A DNA stretch of 64,000 nt, taken from Conchocele bisecta. Taxonomy: Eukaryota; Mollusca; Bivalvia; Lucinida; Thyasiridae. The notes under the pieces are model-generated. The model did no database searches and had not been told where the DNA came from. It worked only from the letters and a program-made list of their open reading frames with translations. A program made the translations under genes and the position numbers. This document shows, one piece after another, positions 12,174 through 23,714 of this stretch; position 1 is the stretch's first letter, and each line of letters opens with the position of its first letter. Where the stretch lies: the NCBI GenBank assembly GCA_029237695.1, contig CM055278.1, forward strand, positions 69,245,188 through 69,309,187. The letters are read 5' to 3'.

Positions 12174-13400
12174 CTAGAGCACAGTCGATGGCGCGCCATC
12201 GCAATATACCCAATTTTCCCAAACTGTTCAGTCGCAAAGGGGGAGATAATCCATGAAGGTGGCCGAATAAAAAATAAAAATTCACTTTGCGCATCTACAC
12301 ACCATATTTCACACATCATGTTTCAAGTCCCTAGCTATTAGGGTTAACAAGTTATACTTCTTACAAGGCAAAATTGGGAAATTATAAGTCGAAAAGGGGC
12401 AGATAATCCATGACCGGGGGTCGAAATGAATAATCAAAATTCACTTTGCGCATCTACACACCACAAAGAAGGCACACACCAAGTTTCAAGTCCATAGCTA
12501 TTACGGTTGAAAAGTTTTACTTCTTACAAGACAAAATTGGGAAATTATAAGTAAAAAATGGGGAGATAATCCATCACCGGGGGTCGAAATGAAAAATCAA
12601 AATTCACTTTGCGCATCTACACACCACAAAGAAGGCACACACCAAGTTTCAAGTCCATAGCTATTACGGTTGAAAAGTTTTACTTCTTACAAGACAAAAT
12701 TGGGAAATTATAAGTCGAAAAGGGGGAGATACACCATAAGGAAGGCACACACCATGTTTCAAGTTCCTAGCTATTAGGGTTAACAAGTTTTACTTCTTAC
12801 AAGGCAAAATTGGGAAATTATAAGTAAAAAATGGGGAGATAATCCATCACCGGGGGTCGAAATGAAAAATCAAAATTCACTTTGCGCATCTACACACCAC
12901 AAAGAAGGCACACACCAAGTTTCAAGTCCATAGCTATTACGGTTGAAAAGTTTTACTTCTTACAAGACAAAATTGGGAAATTATAAGTCGAAAAGGGGGA
13001 GATACACCATAAGGAAGGCACACACCATGTTTCAAGTTCCTAGCTATTAGGGTTAACAAGTTTTACTTCTTACAAGGCAAAATTGGGAAATTATAAGTAA
13101 AAAATGGGGAGATAATCCATCACCGGGGGTCGAAATGAAAAATCAAAATTCACTTTGCACATCTACACACCACAAAGAAGGCACACACCAAGTTTCAAGT
13201 CCATAGCTATTACAGTTGAAAAGTTTTACTTTTTACAAGGCAAAATTGTATTCTAAGTCGAAAATGGGGAGATACTCCATGACCGTGGGTCGGATAAAAA
13301 AGTGTTTAATCTTTTCTCAATAACTCCTTAACTCCTTCACCAACTTCAATACTATTTACCAGAATCTGTGGCCACCCTGAATATAATAGCTCTAGTTATT
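12174..13400 (+). repeat. Tandem repeat, ~165-bp and longer periods
   Basis: The phrases GGGGAGATAATCCAT, AAGGCACACACCA and CAAGTTTCAAGTCCATAGC recur about seven times. A relative lies at 56240-56790. The first unit is preceded by GATGGCGCGCCATC, a palindrome at 12188-12201. No coding potential. Confidence 0.7.
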
Positions 13401-13558
13401 GCATGAAAACCCTGTTATACATTGGTGTACCCCATTCAACTCTTTCAACCCTAAAGACCTGAAATCGATGTTGATATGTTAATTTCTGACCAATCCAATA
13501 ATCACAAAATGATTTTCAGACTAGTCGATTTGTGAAAATGGTGTGTGTGTGTGTTTTT

Positions 13559-14916
13559 AGCTCACCTGAGCGAAGCTCATGTGAGCTATTGTTACCGCAA
13601 TGTGTCCGTCGTCGTCCGTCGTCCGTGAACATTTTCAAACGTCTTCTCCTCGGTAACCATTGGGCCTATAGTCACCAAGCTTCATGGTGATGAGGCGATC
13701 ACTCTGGTGTATTATTCGTCGAAATCGGATGGTTATGTCATCCAAGATGGCTGCCAAAAGGTCAAAAGGTCGTTCTTTTATTACAGATTTCAAAATTCTT
13801 CTTCACATGAACCGCTTGGCCCATGGTAGCCAAACTTAAACGTTATGGTCCATGGGTGAAGCCTTTTCAAATTTGTTAAAATCGAGTTCATCGCTAATCC
13901 AAGATGGCCGCCGTCTAAAAATAACATAAATTCCTTCTTCTCATGAAGCGCTAGCCGGATTTCGTCGAAACTTTGTAGGAATGATCGATGTACAATGCTC
14001 TTTCAAAGTTGTTAAAATGGTGACCCCGGGGTCAAAAATGGGCGTGGTTCGAGGGGTCAAATTGGGGTCAAATATTATTTTTGACCGAATATGGTCATGT
14101 TATATATCAAATCGAAGGTATCAATGAGGCGATCACTCTGGTGCATTTTTTGTCGACATAGGATGGTTATGTCATCCAAGATGGCCGCCGAAAGGTCAAA
14201 AGGTCGTTAAATTATTAGAGATTTCAAAATTCTTTTTCACACGAACCGCTTGGTCCATGGTCGTCAAACTTCACAGTTATGGTCCATGGGTGAAGCCTTT
14301 TCAGATTTGTTAAAACGGAGGTCGTCGCTAATCCAAGATGGCCGCCGTCTAAAATAGCACAAATTCTTAACAAATCTTCTTCTCATGAACCGCCAGCCGG
14401 ATTTTGACGAATCTTGGTAAGAATGATCGATGTAGAATGCTCTTTCAAAGGTGTTAAAATGGTGACCCGGGGTTCCCCCCAAAAAAGGGGGGGGGTTAAA
14501 AATGGGCGTGGCCCGTGGGGTCAAATTGGGGTCAAATTTATTTTTGACCGAATATGCTCATGTCATTTTGAAATTGAAGGTATCGATGAGGCGATTGCTC
14601 TGGTGCAATATTTGTCGGAATCAGATGATTATGTCATCCATGATGGCCGCCAAAAGGTCCATTTATTCAAGATTTTGAACGTCTTTCTCAGGAACCACAT
14701 GGTCAATGCTGGCCAAACTTCATAGTAAGTTAAGATCCTTGGGTGAAGCATTTTCAGATTTGGTAAAATGTGAGTCGTCGCTTAATCCAAGATGACCACC
14801 ATATAAAAATAGCATAATTTTTTTCAAACACATACATGTATGAACTCCATGTCACATTCTCCTCTGGTGTTCATGGAGTCAGGTGAGCGAATTAGGGCCA
14901 TCATGGCCTTCTTGTT
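13559..14916 (+). mobile_element. Non-autonomous Helitron-like element, family C
   Basis: It begins AGCTCACCTGAGCGAAGCTC. It ends with the hairpin GGGCCATCATGGCC followed by TTCTTGTT. The interior holds three diverged ~450-bp repeats (GATGAGGCGAT, CCAAGATGGCCGCC). Elements of this design are very common in bivalve genomes. The ORFs inside are repeat artefacts. Confidence 0.7.
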
Positions 14917-16530
14917 TAAATATGAATTTGCTATGTACTGTAAAAAACTGATGAGACGGCCCAATACGAGCCGGCTCATCTGGATCTACCCTGTTTGCAA
15001 ACAACGCTATTTAGGGCCACTAGCGTTGAAAGAGTTAAGTTATGTATTAACCCATTCCTTTCGGAATATTCTTTTTACAGGTATGAAATTTATTAAATAT
15101 TTTATTTTTGTTATTTCTTAATGAAAGTATATGTTGTGACGACCCATTTGAACCGAGACGGTTCAAATGGTGATCGCGAAATATACTTCTGAGCTCATAG
15201 AAGGAAAATATTTATGATTTTCCGCAAACATAATGGCGTGTCCTCAGCTTGAAACCGGGTTATTAAGGGATATGAAATCATGTGTAGTAGCACCAATGGA
15301 GCGAATTTCATTGGTTGGCTGCATCATCATAATTATGTACATGTAATAATTTTCATATTACAGTGTGTAATGATATTTTGGTAAACAAACAAATGATATC
15401 ATCTAATTATACCCCCGGCAACAAAGTATGTCGAGGGGTATATAGTTTTCGTAATTCTGTCCATCCGATTTTCAGTTCATTCGCGTTAAAGTTTATATTT
15501 CTCGGCCAAGGCGGCGGCCGCGGGTATACGTGAGCCCCTGGTCACTTGCTCTATTTTTAAACATTTTAATCATTAATAGCACCAGTGCGTCCATAAAATA
15601 AGGGAAACAGTTGTAGTGTTGTCATGTTTGATAAAGAACAGAATCTGTAACAGAGCCTGCAGTTATATTTATCCCTCGTGCGTGCGTATGTGCATACGTT
15701 AGTTACAGTTAATTTTTGTCGCGCCTGCTTTAGCAGAACGACTATAGTAGCTGCTTTTTCCGTCGTCGTTGTCATCTGCGTCGTAGTCCGAAATGTCAAA
15801 TAGATTGTACAAGCTTCGTCATGATGGTATAACTTTAATATTACTTGACGGATTGCTTCAATATTTGGACAATTGATATATGTGAGCATTTAGAACACAC
15901 TCATGCCGCCAATAACATGACCTTAGTATACTATCAAAGCTGCAGGTGGGGGCATCTGTTGGCACTGGAGTTCAAGGACTCCGGCGAGTCAAGCTAACAG
16001 GTGGGATGGAATAAGAAAGGCTGACAACACCCGAGTGGCTGTGTGTGAAATTCTTTATTTACCCAGTCACTGGGGATGTGTGCACGAGTAGAGGTTTTTG
16101 CCATTCTTTTTATTTGTGAATTTCATGCATGCATTCACATGACAAATTCTGTGGCAGATATTTTTTATTATCAAGGCTGCCAGCGAGGAGATTAACTTAG
16201 TGATAATGATGTCTTTGTTTATAATATATAAGTACACTATACTTGTGCACATACATGTATGCCACACATCCATGCTGCCCTTATGACATTTTGATCTTCA
16301 CAACCTTGTCAGGGTAAGAAGTTTGCGACTTTCTCTATTTTGTTATACTGCCTATAATATGGTTGCCATTTTGACAGCCTAGAATTAGTGCCCTTTTTGC
16401 AATGACCCTTTCAATGAGGAATCATAGCTAGTTATTTCCCTTTGCATTTATTTATAGAAGTCCGGTCCAAATTGTATATTTTAGTGTATATTGCTTGTAA
16501 AAAGGGGCAACTGTCACATGTGTTTTTGCC
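14917..16530. other. Non-coding DNA with scattered repeat fragments
   Basis: It holds an AAGTATATG-ended hairpin (15127-15190) and the edge of another interspersed repeat starting ACCCCCGGCAACAAAG (15412). A possible but unsupported exon-like stretch at 15945-15999 is discussed under rejected items. I see no gene. Confidence 0.5.
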
Positions 16531-16538
16531 AGGTTATC

Positions 16539-16790
16539 CCACAGGTTGAAGTAACGGACCAGAGGTCTATAAATACATTAAATATGCCTAAAAGCATCAT
16601 TCCCACAGGTTGAAGTAACGGACCGAGGTCTATAAATACATTAAATATGCCTAAAAGCATCATTTATTGATGCTTTTAGGCATATTTAATGTATTTATAG
16701 ACCTCGGTCCGTTACTTCAACCTGTGGGAATGATGCTTTTAGGCATATTTAATGTATTTATAGACCTCGGTCCGTTACTTCAACCTGTGG
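16539..16790. mobile_element. 252-bp double foldback MITE
   Basis: An almost perfect palindrome. Each arm is itself a tandem pair of a ~65-bp unit starting CCACAGGTTGAAGTAACGGA. GTTATC flanks both ends (16533-16538 and 16791-16796). The only obvious difference between arms is one extra base near 16561. Confidence 0.8.
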
Positions 16791-17526
16791 GTTATCCTAC
16801 ATATCTGCACAGTCTGGTCTGGAACTACATTATTTGTCAGATTTATACTTTGACACTTATCAATCTGACTGCACAGATCTGGGTCTACCCTGTTAGCAGA
16901 AATGAACGCTAAAATATACCATAGAACCATACATGTATTTCTATAACTATATTTGCAAAGGGAAATAACTAGCCTCATTGTGTCTTGGGGCATGTTTCTG
17001 AAGAGCTTACGCTGTAATAATACCAAAGCTATTTTGAGAAACCTTGCTTTGAAAATGCAATAGTCTCCATACAGTTCAGGCCCGTCGTACGCAGAGGGGG
17101 TGCGCCCCCTTAACCCGTTCAACACCACAGGCCTGTATAGTGGTATTGGCAAAAAGTGTAGATCCAGATGAGCCGGCTCGTGACGAGCCGTCTCATCAGG
17201 ATCTGCACTTTTTGAAAGTAATTGTCATAATTTTGAGAACAAAAACACCTCATGTTCATAAATGGACTGGTCTGAAAATCATTTTGTGATGATTGGAATG
17301 GGTTGCAAAATTAACATATCAAAATCCATTCCAGTTATTTAGGGGTGAAATGGTTAATCTGCCAAGGTCTGTCCGTGAATGTGCAAAAAAACAATGTTTA
17401 GCCCTTCGCGCCGTCGATAACGCACCCCCCCCCCCCTAAGTTAATTCCTGCTTACAGGCCTGCAGTTTGATCAGAGTTTATCTGCGGCTGTGACTGGAGA
17501 AATGGGGATTATGGGACATGTCTGGC

Positions 17527-17802
17527 TCCTGTAGCCTATTTAACCAACATTGCAAAGTATACTTTGAGGGAGAAATTTTCAATTTAAGGATAAATTTATT
17601 AATTTTTATTATACTGAATTTATTACATTATCTCAGCCATTTTGTTATAATAATTCTGCATACTTTTACTCATCAAATATATGCATTCTTTAATTCTGTA
17701 TGAAATAATGTCGGGGGAAAAATAAATGATTACTCTCTCAAAGTATACTTTGCTAGAAAAGTATACTTTGCAATGTTGGTGAAATCGGCTACAGATCAAA
17801 TA
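17527..17802. mobile_element. MITE with GTAGCC ends and AAAGTATACTTTG motif
   Basis: The left arm contains CATTGCAAAGTATACTTTG and the right arm its inverse, ending in GAAATCGGCTACAG. Other copies lie at 44630-44923 and, partial, at 46990-47160. Non-coding. Confidence 0.65.
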
Positions 17803-18219
17803 GTACACTCCTGTAGCCTGATATGACAGCTGATTATTGATGAATGGCAAGCAGTGCAGACCCTGATCAGACTGTGTGGATACACAGGTTAATCTTGATC
17901 TACACTGGTCACAAAACCCTTAAGCCCTGTTTATCCAGTCATAGCCACATATTTCTATGTATATGCATGTAGTACCATAATTATGTACTTGTGTCGCAGA
18001 ATATTTTCTTACACAAGGGCAAGGTCTAATACTTGCCTCTTCTTAAATGATAATTGTCGTATCATTATTCTCTAATTATATAAATTGTATTCTTACATGG
18101 ATGTCGTTGTTCGACACCGTTCACAGCCGTGTTCAAATGTACAGCGCGTGCTGTTTGACCATGGCTTTAGATAATGCTCATTCCGGGGCCAAGCCAACAC
18201 CTATATAATCCATGTGTCT

Positions 18220-18224
18220 CATGA
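18220..18224. repeat. Target-site duplication of Polinton 1 (left)
   Basis: CATGA lies directly outside the left terminus and again at 37884-37888 outside the right one. A sixth matching base depends on where the terminal A is assigned. Polintons usually make 6-bp duplications. Confidence 0.65.
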
Positions 18225-18412
18225 AGTAGTATATAAGAGTCAAAAAGATACCACCTACTGATGGAAGCCCCCCCGCTACGCGCGGTGCCTCCCATCAGTA
18301 GGTGGTATCATGTTTGACTCTTATATACTACTCGGATTTTCCCCCACTGTTCGGTGGGTATGTATGAGAAGAATGGAAAAATATTTTTCAGCAACCACGA
18401 GACCATATATTT
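18225..18412 (+). repeat. Polinton 1 left TIR with terminal hairpin
   Basis: The first 108 bp (18225-18332) form an imperfect palindrome. It runs from AGTAGTATATAAGAGTC to its inverse, with a GCTACGCGCGGTG core. A further ~80 bp continue the match to the right end. The whole is repeated in inverse at 37697-37883. Confidence 0.85.
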
Positions 18413-18477
18413 CCTAGAGCGGAAGGATAGGAACACCGTTGGCATGCAGTTGTAAGGATAACAAAATAAAAAAAAGT

Positions 18478-18562
18478 GTTAGGTCCAGCCGAGATTCGAA
18501 CTCACAACCCATGTCTCCATAGGGTGGCGCCTTAGCCCACATGACCACGAAGCGAAGGTGAA
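18478..18562 (-). ncRNA. tRNA-like Pol III-type module
   Basis: Read on the minus strand it has a box A-like GTGGGCTAAGG and a good box B, GAGTTCGAATCTC, followed by GGCTGGACC. The 5' and 3' acceptor halves do not pair, so it is not a normal tRNA. The same design recurs at 60110-60192, and its 3' half at 36790-36856 and 60470-60515. It may be a tRNA-derived relic or a short Pol III transcript unit of the element. Confidence 0.4.
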
Positions 18563-18565
18563 ATG

Positions 18566-18758
18566 CACTCTATTAGAGATAAGAAATCCATTGGTTATAC
18601 TCAGTATATATGACAAACTTTCATAAATATCGGCAACTTACACCCTATTAGAGATAAGAAATCCATTGGTTATACTCAGTATATATGACAATCTGTCATA
18701 AATATCGACAACTTACACCCTATTAGAGATAAGAAATCCATTGGTTATACTCAGTATA
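18566..18758 (+). promoter_or_regulatory. Triple 75-bp repeat upstream of the SAP-like gene
   Basis: Three tandem copies (from about 18566, 18641 and 18716) each contain CTATTAGAGATAAGAA and TTATACTCAGTATA. The last ends directly at the ATG at 18759. A single copy of the same block precedes the cysteine-rich gene at both right ends (37636-37683 inverted, and 59103-59150). I infer a promoter or leader shared by the outermost genes. Confidence 0.65.
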
Positions 18759-19520
18759 ATGTCTACCATTAAGCAAATGAGAGAGCAAGCTAAGAGTTGG
18801 GGAATTTCCCTAAGAGGTTTGAGACTCAAGAAAGATATAGCAGATAGGATAAGTGACGCGCGAGCCGTCGTCTACGAGGAGAGGCTGCGGCGTGCGGTTT
18901 CGACCGGACGACTGCCTGCCGACCCCGAAAAACGATCCGAGAAATTGGAGAATGAGACGACGGCCAGTCTGCGTGCCACCACTTACGCGCAGCGTGTAAA
19001 AGAAGATCCCAGCGCGCGCAGAAAACCACTATACAAAGCGTACTACAATAATATTTATCAAGGCCTGGTGGGGAGCCCTCCTAAGAGTAGGAGACAGCTC
19101 GCCAGAGATTTGGTGGAGGAGGGTCCCAGGATTCTCGCCGAAGAAGCCAAAGTTAGGGAAACTGTTGATAGGGGTAGGTGGAAGATAGTATGGACTTTTG
19201 AGAGGGGGGTAGATGGGGAGATCGCTAATCGCATAATGAATAAAATTTGCCCAGAGATGACCACGGCGTGTTATCTGAGGTATTCGTGTTCTTATCATAT
19301 TAGGATGATCTATCACAAACAATCAAAGGGCAGTCCGTGGATAAACGAGATCGCCAAAGCCGAGAGTTGGATATCCGATAGAGAGAAAGGTCGAATGGAC
19401 ATCGACAAAGTTGATAGACCAAACACAAAATGGACCTTCGTTCGTTGGATATCGGTAGAGGTGAAGATGATCATCGATGCGCAACAACTTCTCATGGGAG
19501 CGGGAAAACTACCCGATTGA
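18759..19520 (+). CDS. SAP-like DNA-binding protein of Polinton 1
   Basis: 253 residues. The ATG at 18759 directly follows the third 75-bp repeat. An upstream in-frame TTG at 18741 lies inside that repeat and is less likely. Residues ~3-32 (KQMREQAKSWG then LRLKKDIADRI) have the helix-extended loop-helix pattern of a SAP domain, which binds DNA. The rest is basic, with two Trp-containing motifs (WKIVWTFERG, TKWTFVRWI) that may be an internal duplication. It ends 18 bp before the polymerase gene, so both are probably co-transcribed. I do not recognise the C-terminal half. A role in replication or as terminal-protein partner is only a guess. Confidence 0.6.
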   Translation: MSTIKQMREQAKSWGISLRGLRLKKDIADRISDARAVVYEERLRRAVSTGRLPADPEKRSEKLENETTASLRATTYAQRVKEDPSARRKPLYKAYYNNIYQGLVGSPPKSRRQLARDLVEEGPRILAEEAKVRETVDRGRWKIVWTFERGVDGEIANRIMNKICPEMTTACYLRYSCSYHIRMIYHKQSKGSPWINEIAKAESWISDREKGRMDIDKVDRPNTKWTFVRWISVEVKMIIDAQQLLMGAGKLPD

Positions 19521-19538
19521 TTAAGACAGAAAAAGGGA

Positions 19539-22500
19539 ATGTATTCCGTCGACACGTACGACGACTACTTGTGTCTGTTTAATTGCATAGCCATCCATCG
19601 TGGAGGGAGAACCGACCGCTGTTGTGACAAGGCACGAGCTCTGGCTCGCGAATACTTCGGTCACGATAACGGACCGGGTAGTAAGGGAATCCCCCTGGAC
19701 TCTCTTAAGAAGGTCGAAGAGCATTTCAAGCTGGGTATTCGCGTTTACGAGCCCACCGCCGACGGAGTGTGGTACCTAATGAAGTCTCCGGCAAATTACG
19801 ACGCGGTTGGGGAGAAGACAATGACGATAGGAATGTTTGGAGGTCACTCGTTCCTCATAACGAACCTCCGCAAGATGACGAATGAGTACGGGTGCTCCGG
19901 ATGCCAACAACGGTTCACAAAGTCGTGTAACATGCACAGGCACGCGACCACCTGCATGGGTGGGAAGACCGTGGTGACATGTCCAGGTAAGAGGGTAGAG
20001 AGACCACAGTCAGCATACGAGAATGCGTTCTATCCCAATGGGTCAGCGAGCGCGGTGTCGATTCAATGGTTGAGCAGAGAAGAGGAGAGGGTGGGAAATC
20101 ACATACATCACGCAAGATGCGGTCACGGCGGGGAGAGGTGGGTGGCCGGCGATCCGGTCGACGGCTACTGTCACGAAATCAAGACCGTGTTTCAGTTTCA
20201 CGGATGTTACTGGCACGGGTGTCCGACGCATTGCAGGAGAGGTAACGCGAGATCACTATACAGGAGGACGAAAATTCAAGACGCCAAGATAAGGAAGGCG
20301 GGTTACGAGCTGGTGGTGATGTGGGAGTGCGAGTGGTTGAATGAGGTGAATATCCACTATCCACAATCGCCGCGCGAGGAGGAGACGACTCTGTATCCTC
20401 ACCAGATAGTCTACGACTTCGAGGCGTATCTCGACAAGTCGAAAACCACGCGACCCACGACCTGACCTTCGAGGTAGAGCACGTCCCTATATCGGTGTCG
20501 TTGGGGGATACGATGCACGAGGGGATCACACACATCTGCGAACGAGATCCCGACACTCTGGTCGAGAAGTTCGTGACCGAGCTGCAGAGGAGAGGCAAGG
20601 CAATCAGGGAGGGGGTTAGGAAGAAGTATCTGCCGGCCGACATAGAGATGCTGTCGAAACCTCAGCGAGAGAAGATCGTCTCATGGATCGACCAAGTCCC
20701 GGTGGTGGGGTTCAACTGCAGCAGGTACGACCTGAATCTCATCAAGCGGTACCTTGTTGAGAAGTTGGCGGCCACCATGAATAAGGTGATGGTCGGAAAG
20801 AGAGCCAGCACGACGATGTTTCTGTTTACCTCGGAGTTTAGATTTCTCGACATCATCCAGTATCTAGGACCCGGTACCACGTACGACCGGTGGGCTAAGG
20901 CGTACGACTGTAAAACGGTAAAGTCTCACTTCCCGTACGAGTGGTTCGATAGCGCGGACAAGCTGGACCATCCGGGATTGCCCGACTATCCCGAGTGGTA
21001 CTCGAAGTTGAAGGGTGAGTTCCTACTGTCGTTGTCCGAGTGGAAAGAGTGTAAGAATGTATTCCGAGAAAAGGGGATGAAGACGTTCAAGGAATGGTTG
21101 CAACACTACAACGACTTGAATGTAGGACCGTTCCTGGAGGCTCTGACTAAGATGACGGAGTTCTACAGGGGAAGAGGTGTGGATATACTCAAGGATGCTC
21201 TGTCTCTGCCCGGTGTTTCCCTTCAGTACCTACTTCGTGGGACGATCGATGGGAAGGCGGACACGCCCGAGTTGTGGTCGCCGAAGTCTGAAACTTACGA
21301 GATGATGAAGCAGGGATTGGTCGGTGGTCCGTCCATAGTGTTTTCCAGATACGCCGAGGCTGGCAGGTCAACGATCAGGGGTCAGGTGGGTAGTCGGGAG
21401 GAGAAGATGTGCAAGGCGGTGATGGGGTACGACGCCAATGCGCTGTATCTGTCTACCCTGTCGAAGGACATGCCGTGCGGTGAGGAGCAGATATGGACGT
21501 GTGACGACCCGGAAAGACAGTCGTATATAGACCGTTTTGTGAGGGAGGTCAGGAGTGAAAAGTGGTTCGGATTTGCGGAGTTGGATATAGAGGTCCCGGA
21601 AACGTTGAGAGAAAAGTTCTCTGAAATGTCTCCTCTGTTCGTTAATCGAGAAGTCGATGAGACCGAGGTTCCGCAGCACATGAAGGACTACCTGGCCAGG
21701 ACCGGGAGGACTAGGGTCGAAGGGCAGAGAAAGCTCGTTGGGGCCCTATCTGCCAAGAAGATGATCATATACTCCCCGCTGCTAAAGTGGTATCTGGAGC
21801 ACGGTCTGGTCGTCAAGGCAGTGCATAGGGTGATAGACTACACGCCCGGCAAACCGTTTCAATGGTTCGTGGAAGAGGTCACTGCCGCCAGACGGACGGG
21901 GGACGTCGACAAGAGCAAGGCGGTGTTGGCGGAGATATTCAAACTGGTTGGCAACGCGTGTTGTGGCAAGCTGATAGAGGCCCAAGAGAGACACATGAAC
22001 ACCACATATACGAAGGATGAGAAGACTGTCGACCGGGCACAGTGGTCGGCGTGGTTCGAAGACCTGGAGGAGATTGGGGAGGCTTACGAGATATCGAGCA
22101 GGAGGACTCGAGTGGTGATCAACAGACCGTTTCAGTGTGGCCAAGCTCCGGATGCTGGAGTTCTACTACGACATCTTGGACAAGTACGTGGATCGCGGAG
22201 ATTTCGAACTTATACAGATGGACACTGACAGCATGTACTTCGCGCTGTCGGAGAAGACGCTGGCGAAGGTGGTGAGAAAGAAGATGAAGAGAAAGTTCAA
22301 TAAGGAGAAGGCCGAGTGGTTGGCGTGGGATAAATGGAGCAACAGAACTCCGGGACTGTTCAAGCTGGAATTCGAAGGGGATAGAGCCATCGCTCTGTGC
22401 AGCAAGTGTTACTACGTGAGCGGTGAAGGAAAATCTAAGCACTCGGCCAAGGGGATGTCGAAGAGATCTAATGATCTGACTTGGGGAAGGTACAAGAGTG

Positions 22501-22655
22501 CTCTCGAAGGGGGTAAGGATATGACGGAGAACAGGGGATTCCGAATGGTTAACGGGGTGATGAAGACGTACAAGCATGAGAAGTTGGGGTTGTCGGCGTA
22601 CTACGACAAGAGGAGAGTGATGGAAGACGGGGTACACACCGAGCCTATAGGATAG
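19539..22655 (+). pseudogene. polB: Protein-primed DNA polymerase B, frameshifted
   Basis: About 1,035 codons across three frames. The N-terminal piece (19539-20465) has an OTU-like start (CLFNCIAIH with a later GGHSF), a C2HC finger (CSGCQQRF... HRHATTC) and a cysteine/His module FHGCYWHGCP. It ends in the exonuclease I motif DFEAYLDK. The second piece has Exo II (GFNCSRYD), Exo III-like FLDIIQYLG, motif A GYDANALYL (~21427) and motif B KLVGNACCGK (~21940). The third has motif C DTDSMYF (~22221). Breaks lie at about 20445-20462 and 22125-22140, the second probably a short out-of-frame deletion. Motif B also has Cys where the family has Tyr or Phe. The gene copies the element by protein priming in intact relatives. 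This copy is almost certainly inactive. Confidence 0.88.
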
Positions 22656-22693
22656 GTAAAAATAAAAAAAGGACTCTAAAAACGGGGAGAATA

Positions 22694-23714
22694 CTAAAGA
22701 CGATCCGGGGGTAGCTGGGTGTCAGAAGGTACCATAAGAAGTTCTTCGCGAACAAACCCGCGAGATGGACCATCAGCCAAATAGTAGAGTACGGGCTCAT
22801 CAGGTTTGGTAATAGATCGATCTAGATGATATACATTGAGAGACCACACGGGATCAGTCGCGCGGCGGCTTCCACCTTCGAGCTCTCCCGGTTGATAGAG
22901 GTACCGGACGTCAACATCCGATGGAAGTGCAATCGGCGATTGTTGCTCCTCTAAACCAACGGGTCGCCCGCGCAAGACGGCAGAGGGCTTGCTCGTCACC
23001 CTTTTAAACTTGATGGCATATACAGGCTTCTTATCGATCAATCTGGTCACCTCTCCGTTCAGTGCGGAGACCACGGCGGGCAGTCTGGCCACCCACTCGG
23101 TCGATCGCGAATGAGGGTCTACAAGCTCTTTGGCGTATTGGTGACCGAACAGTCTCTCATCCAGGGTTCTATTGAAGTGCTCCACGATCCCCTGTTGTCG
23201 GTGGATCTTGACGCGGCCGCGTCTGACAGAAACGTCGTGCTTAGACAATAGATGAGAGACCGCGCCCATGAACTCGCGGCCGGGATCGACCTGGAGAAGA
23301 TTTGGCCAATTGAGAGGACTCCTCTTATATATTCGTGAAAGAGCCTCGGCCACCTCCTTAGACCCTTTAGTGGCCAACGGCTCTGCCTCCTTATAACGAC
23401 TCGCTACGTCAACGATTGTCAGTGCGTACTTGTACGTCTTGCGACCGACGCGATCGTGAGGGAGAAATAGGAGGTCTGCTTGGTGGCACCGACACGTCGA
23501 ATTTCGGGCGCGGAATATTGTGAGGCGCGGGCAAATAGATCTGCCAGATGGCCTGCTTCTTGAGTCATTCCTTGACAGCGTTTTCTGAAACCTTGGTCGC
23601 TGCCGTGAGGTTCTTGATGGCTGCGAGTCCCTTCCAGTAGCCGCGGGGGCTGTAGTATGTGTTTGCTAGCTTGCGCGTTAGGCGAACCGATAGTTTGGTA
23701 TTAAGTTTGAGCAT
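22694..23714 (-). pseudogene. int: Retrovirus-type (RVE) integrase of Polinton, broken
   Basis: The intact C-terminal part (22694-23377) contains the second and third catalytic residues, in VDPGREF and IVEHFNRT, separated by 34 residues as in DDE integrases. The tail (VYHLDRS... REELLMVP) resembles the chromodomain-like end of Polinton integrases. The first catalytic Asp is in LTIVDVASRY, near 23405-23419, in frame just upstream. The N-terminal part starts at the ATG at 23714, reads to an in-frame TGA at 23565-23567, and changes frame between about 23470 and 23500. Its start overlaps the end of the next gene by 14 bp, as in a compact operon. It faces the polymerase tail to tail, with 38 bp between. 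Confidence 0.85.

Noticed and set aside
15945..15999. Possible exon reading VGASVGTGVQGLRRVKLTG
   Set aside because: The acceptor has a poor pyrimidine tract, and the entry phase does not fit the phase-1 series. Too short to support alone.
18478..18562. Functional tRNA gene
   Set aside because: The acceptor 5' and 3' strands do not pair and the anticodon stem is poor, so only 'tRNA-like' is justified.
20179..20643. Minus-strand ORFs across the polymerase
   Set aside because: Antisense shadows of polB; Ser/Arg-rich composition typical of reverse-frame translation.
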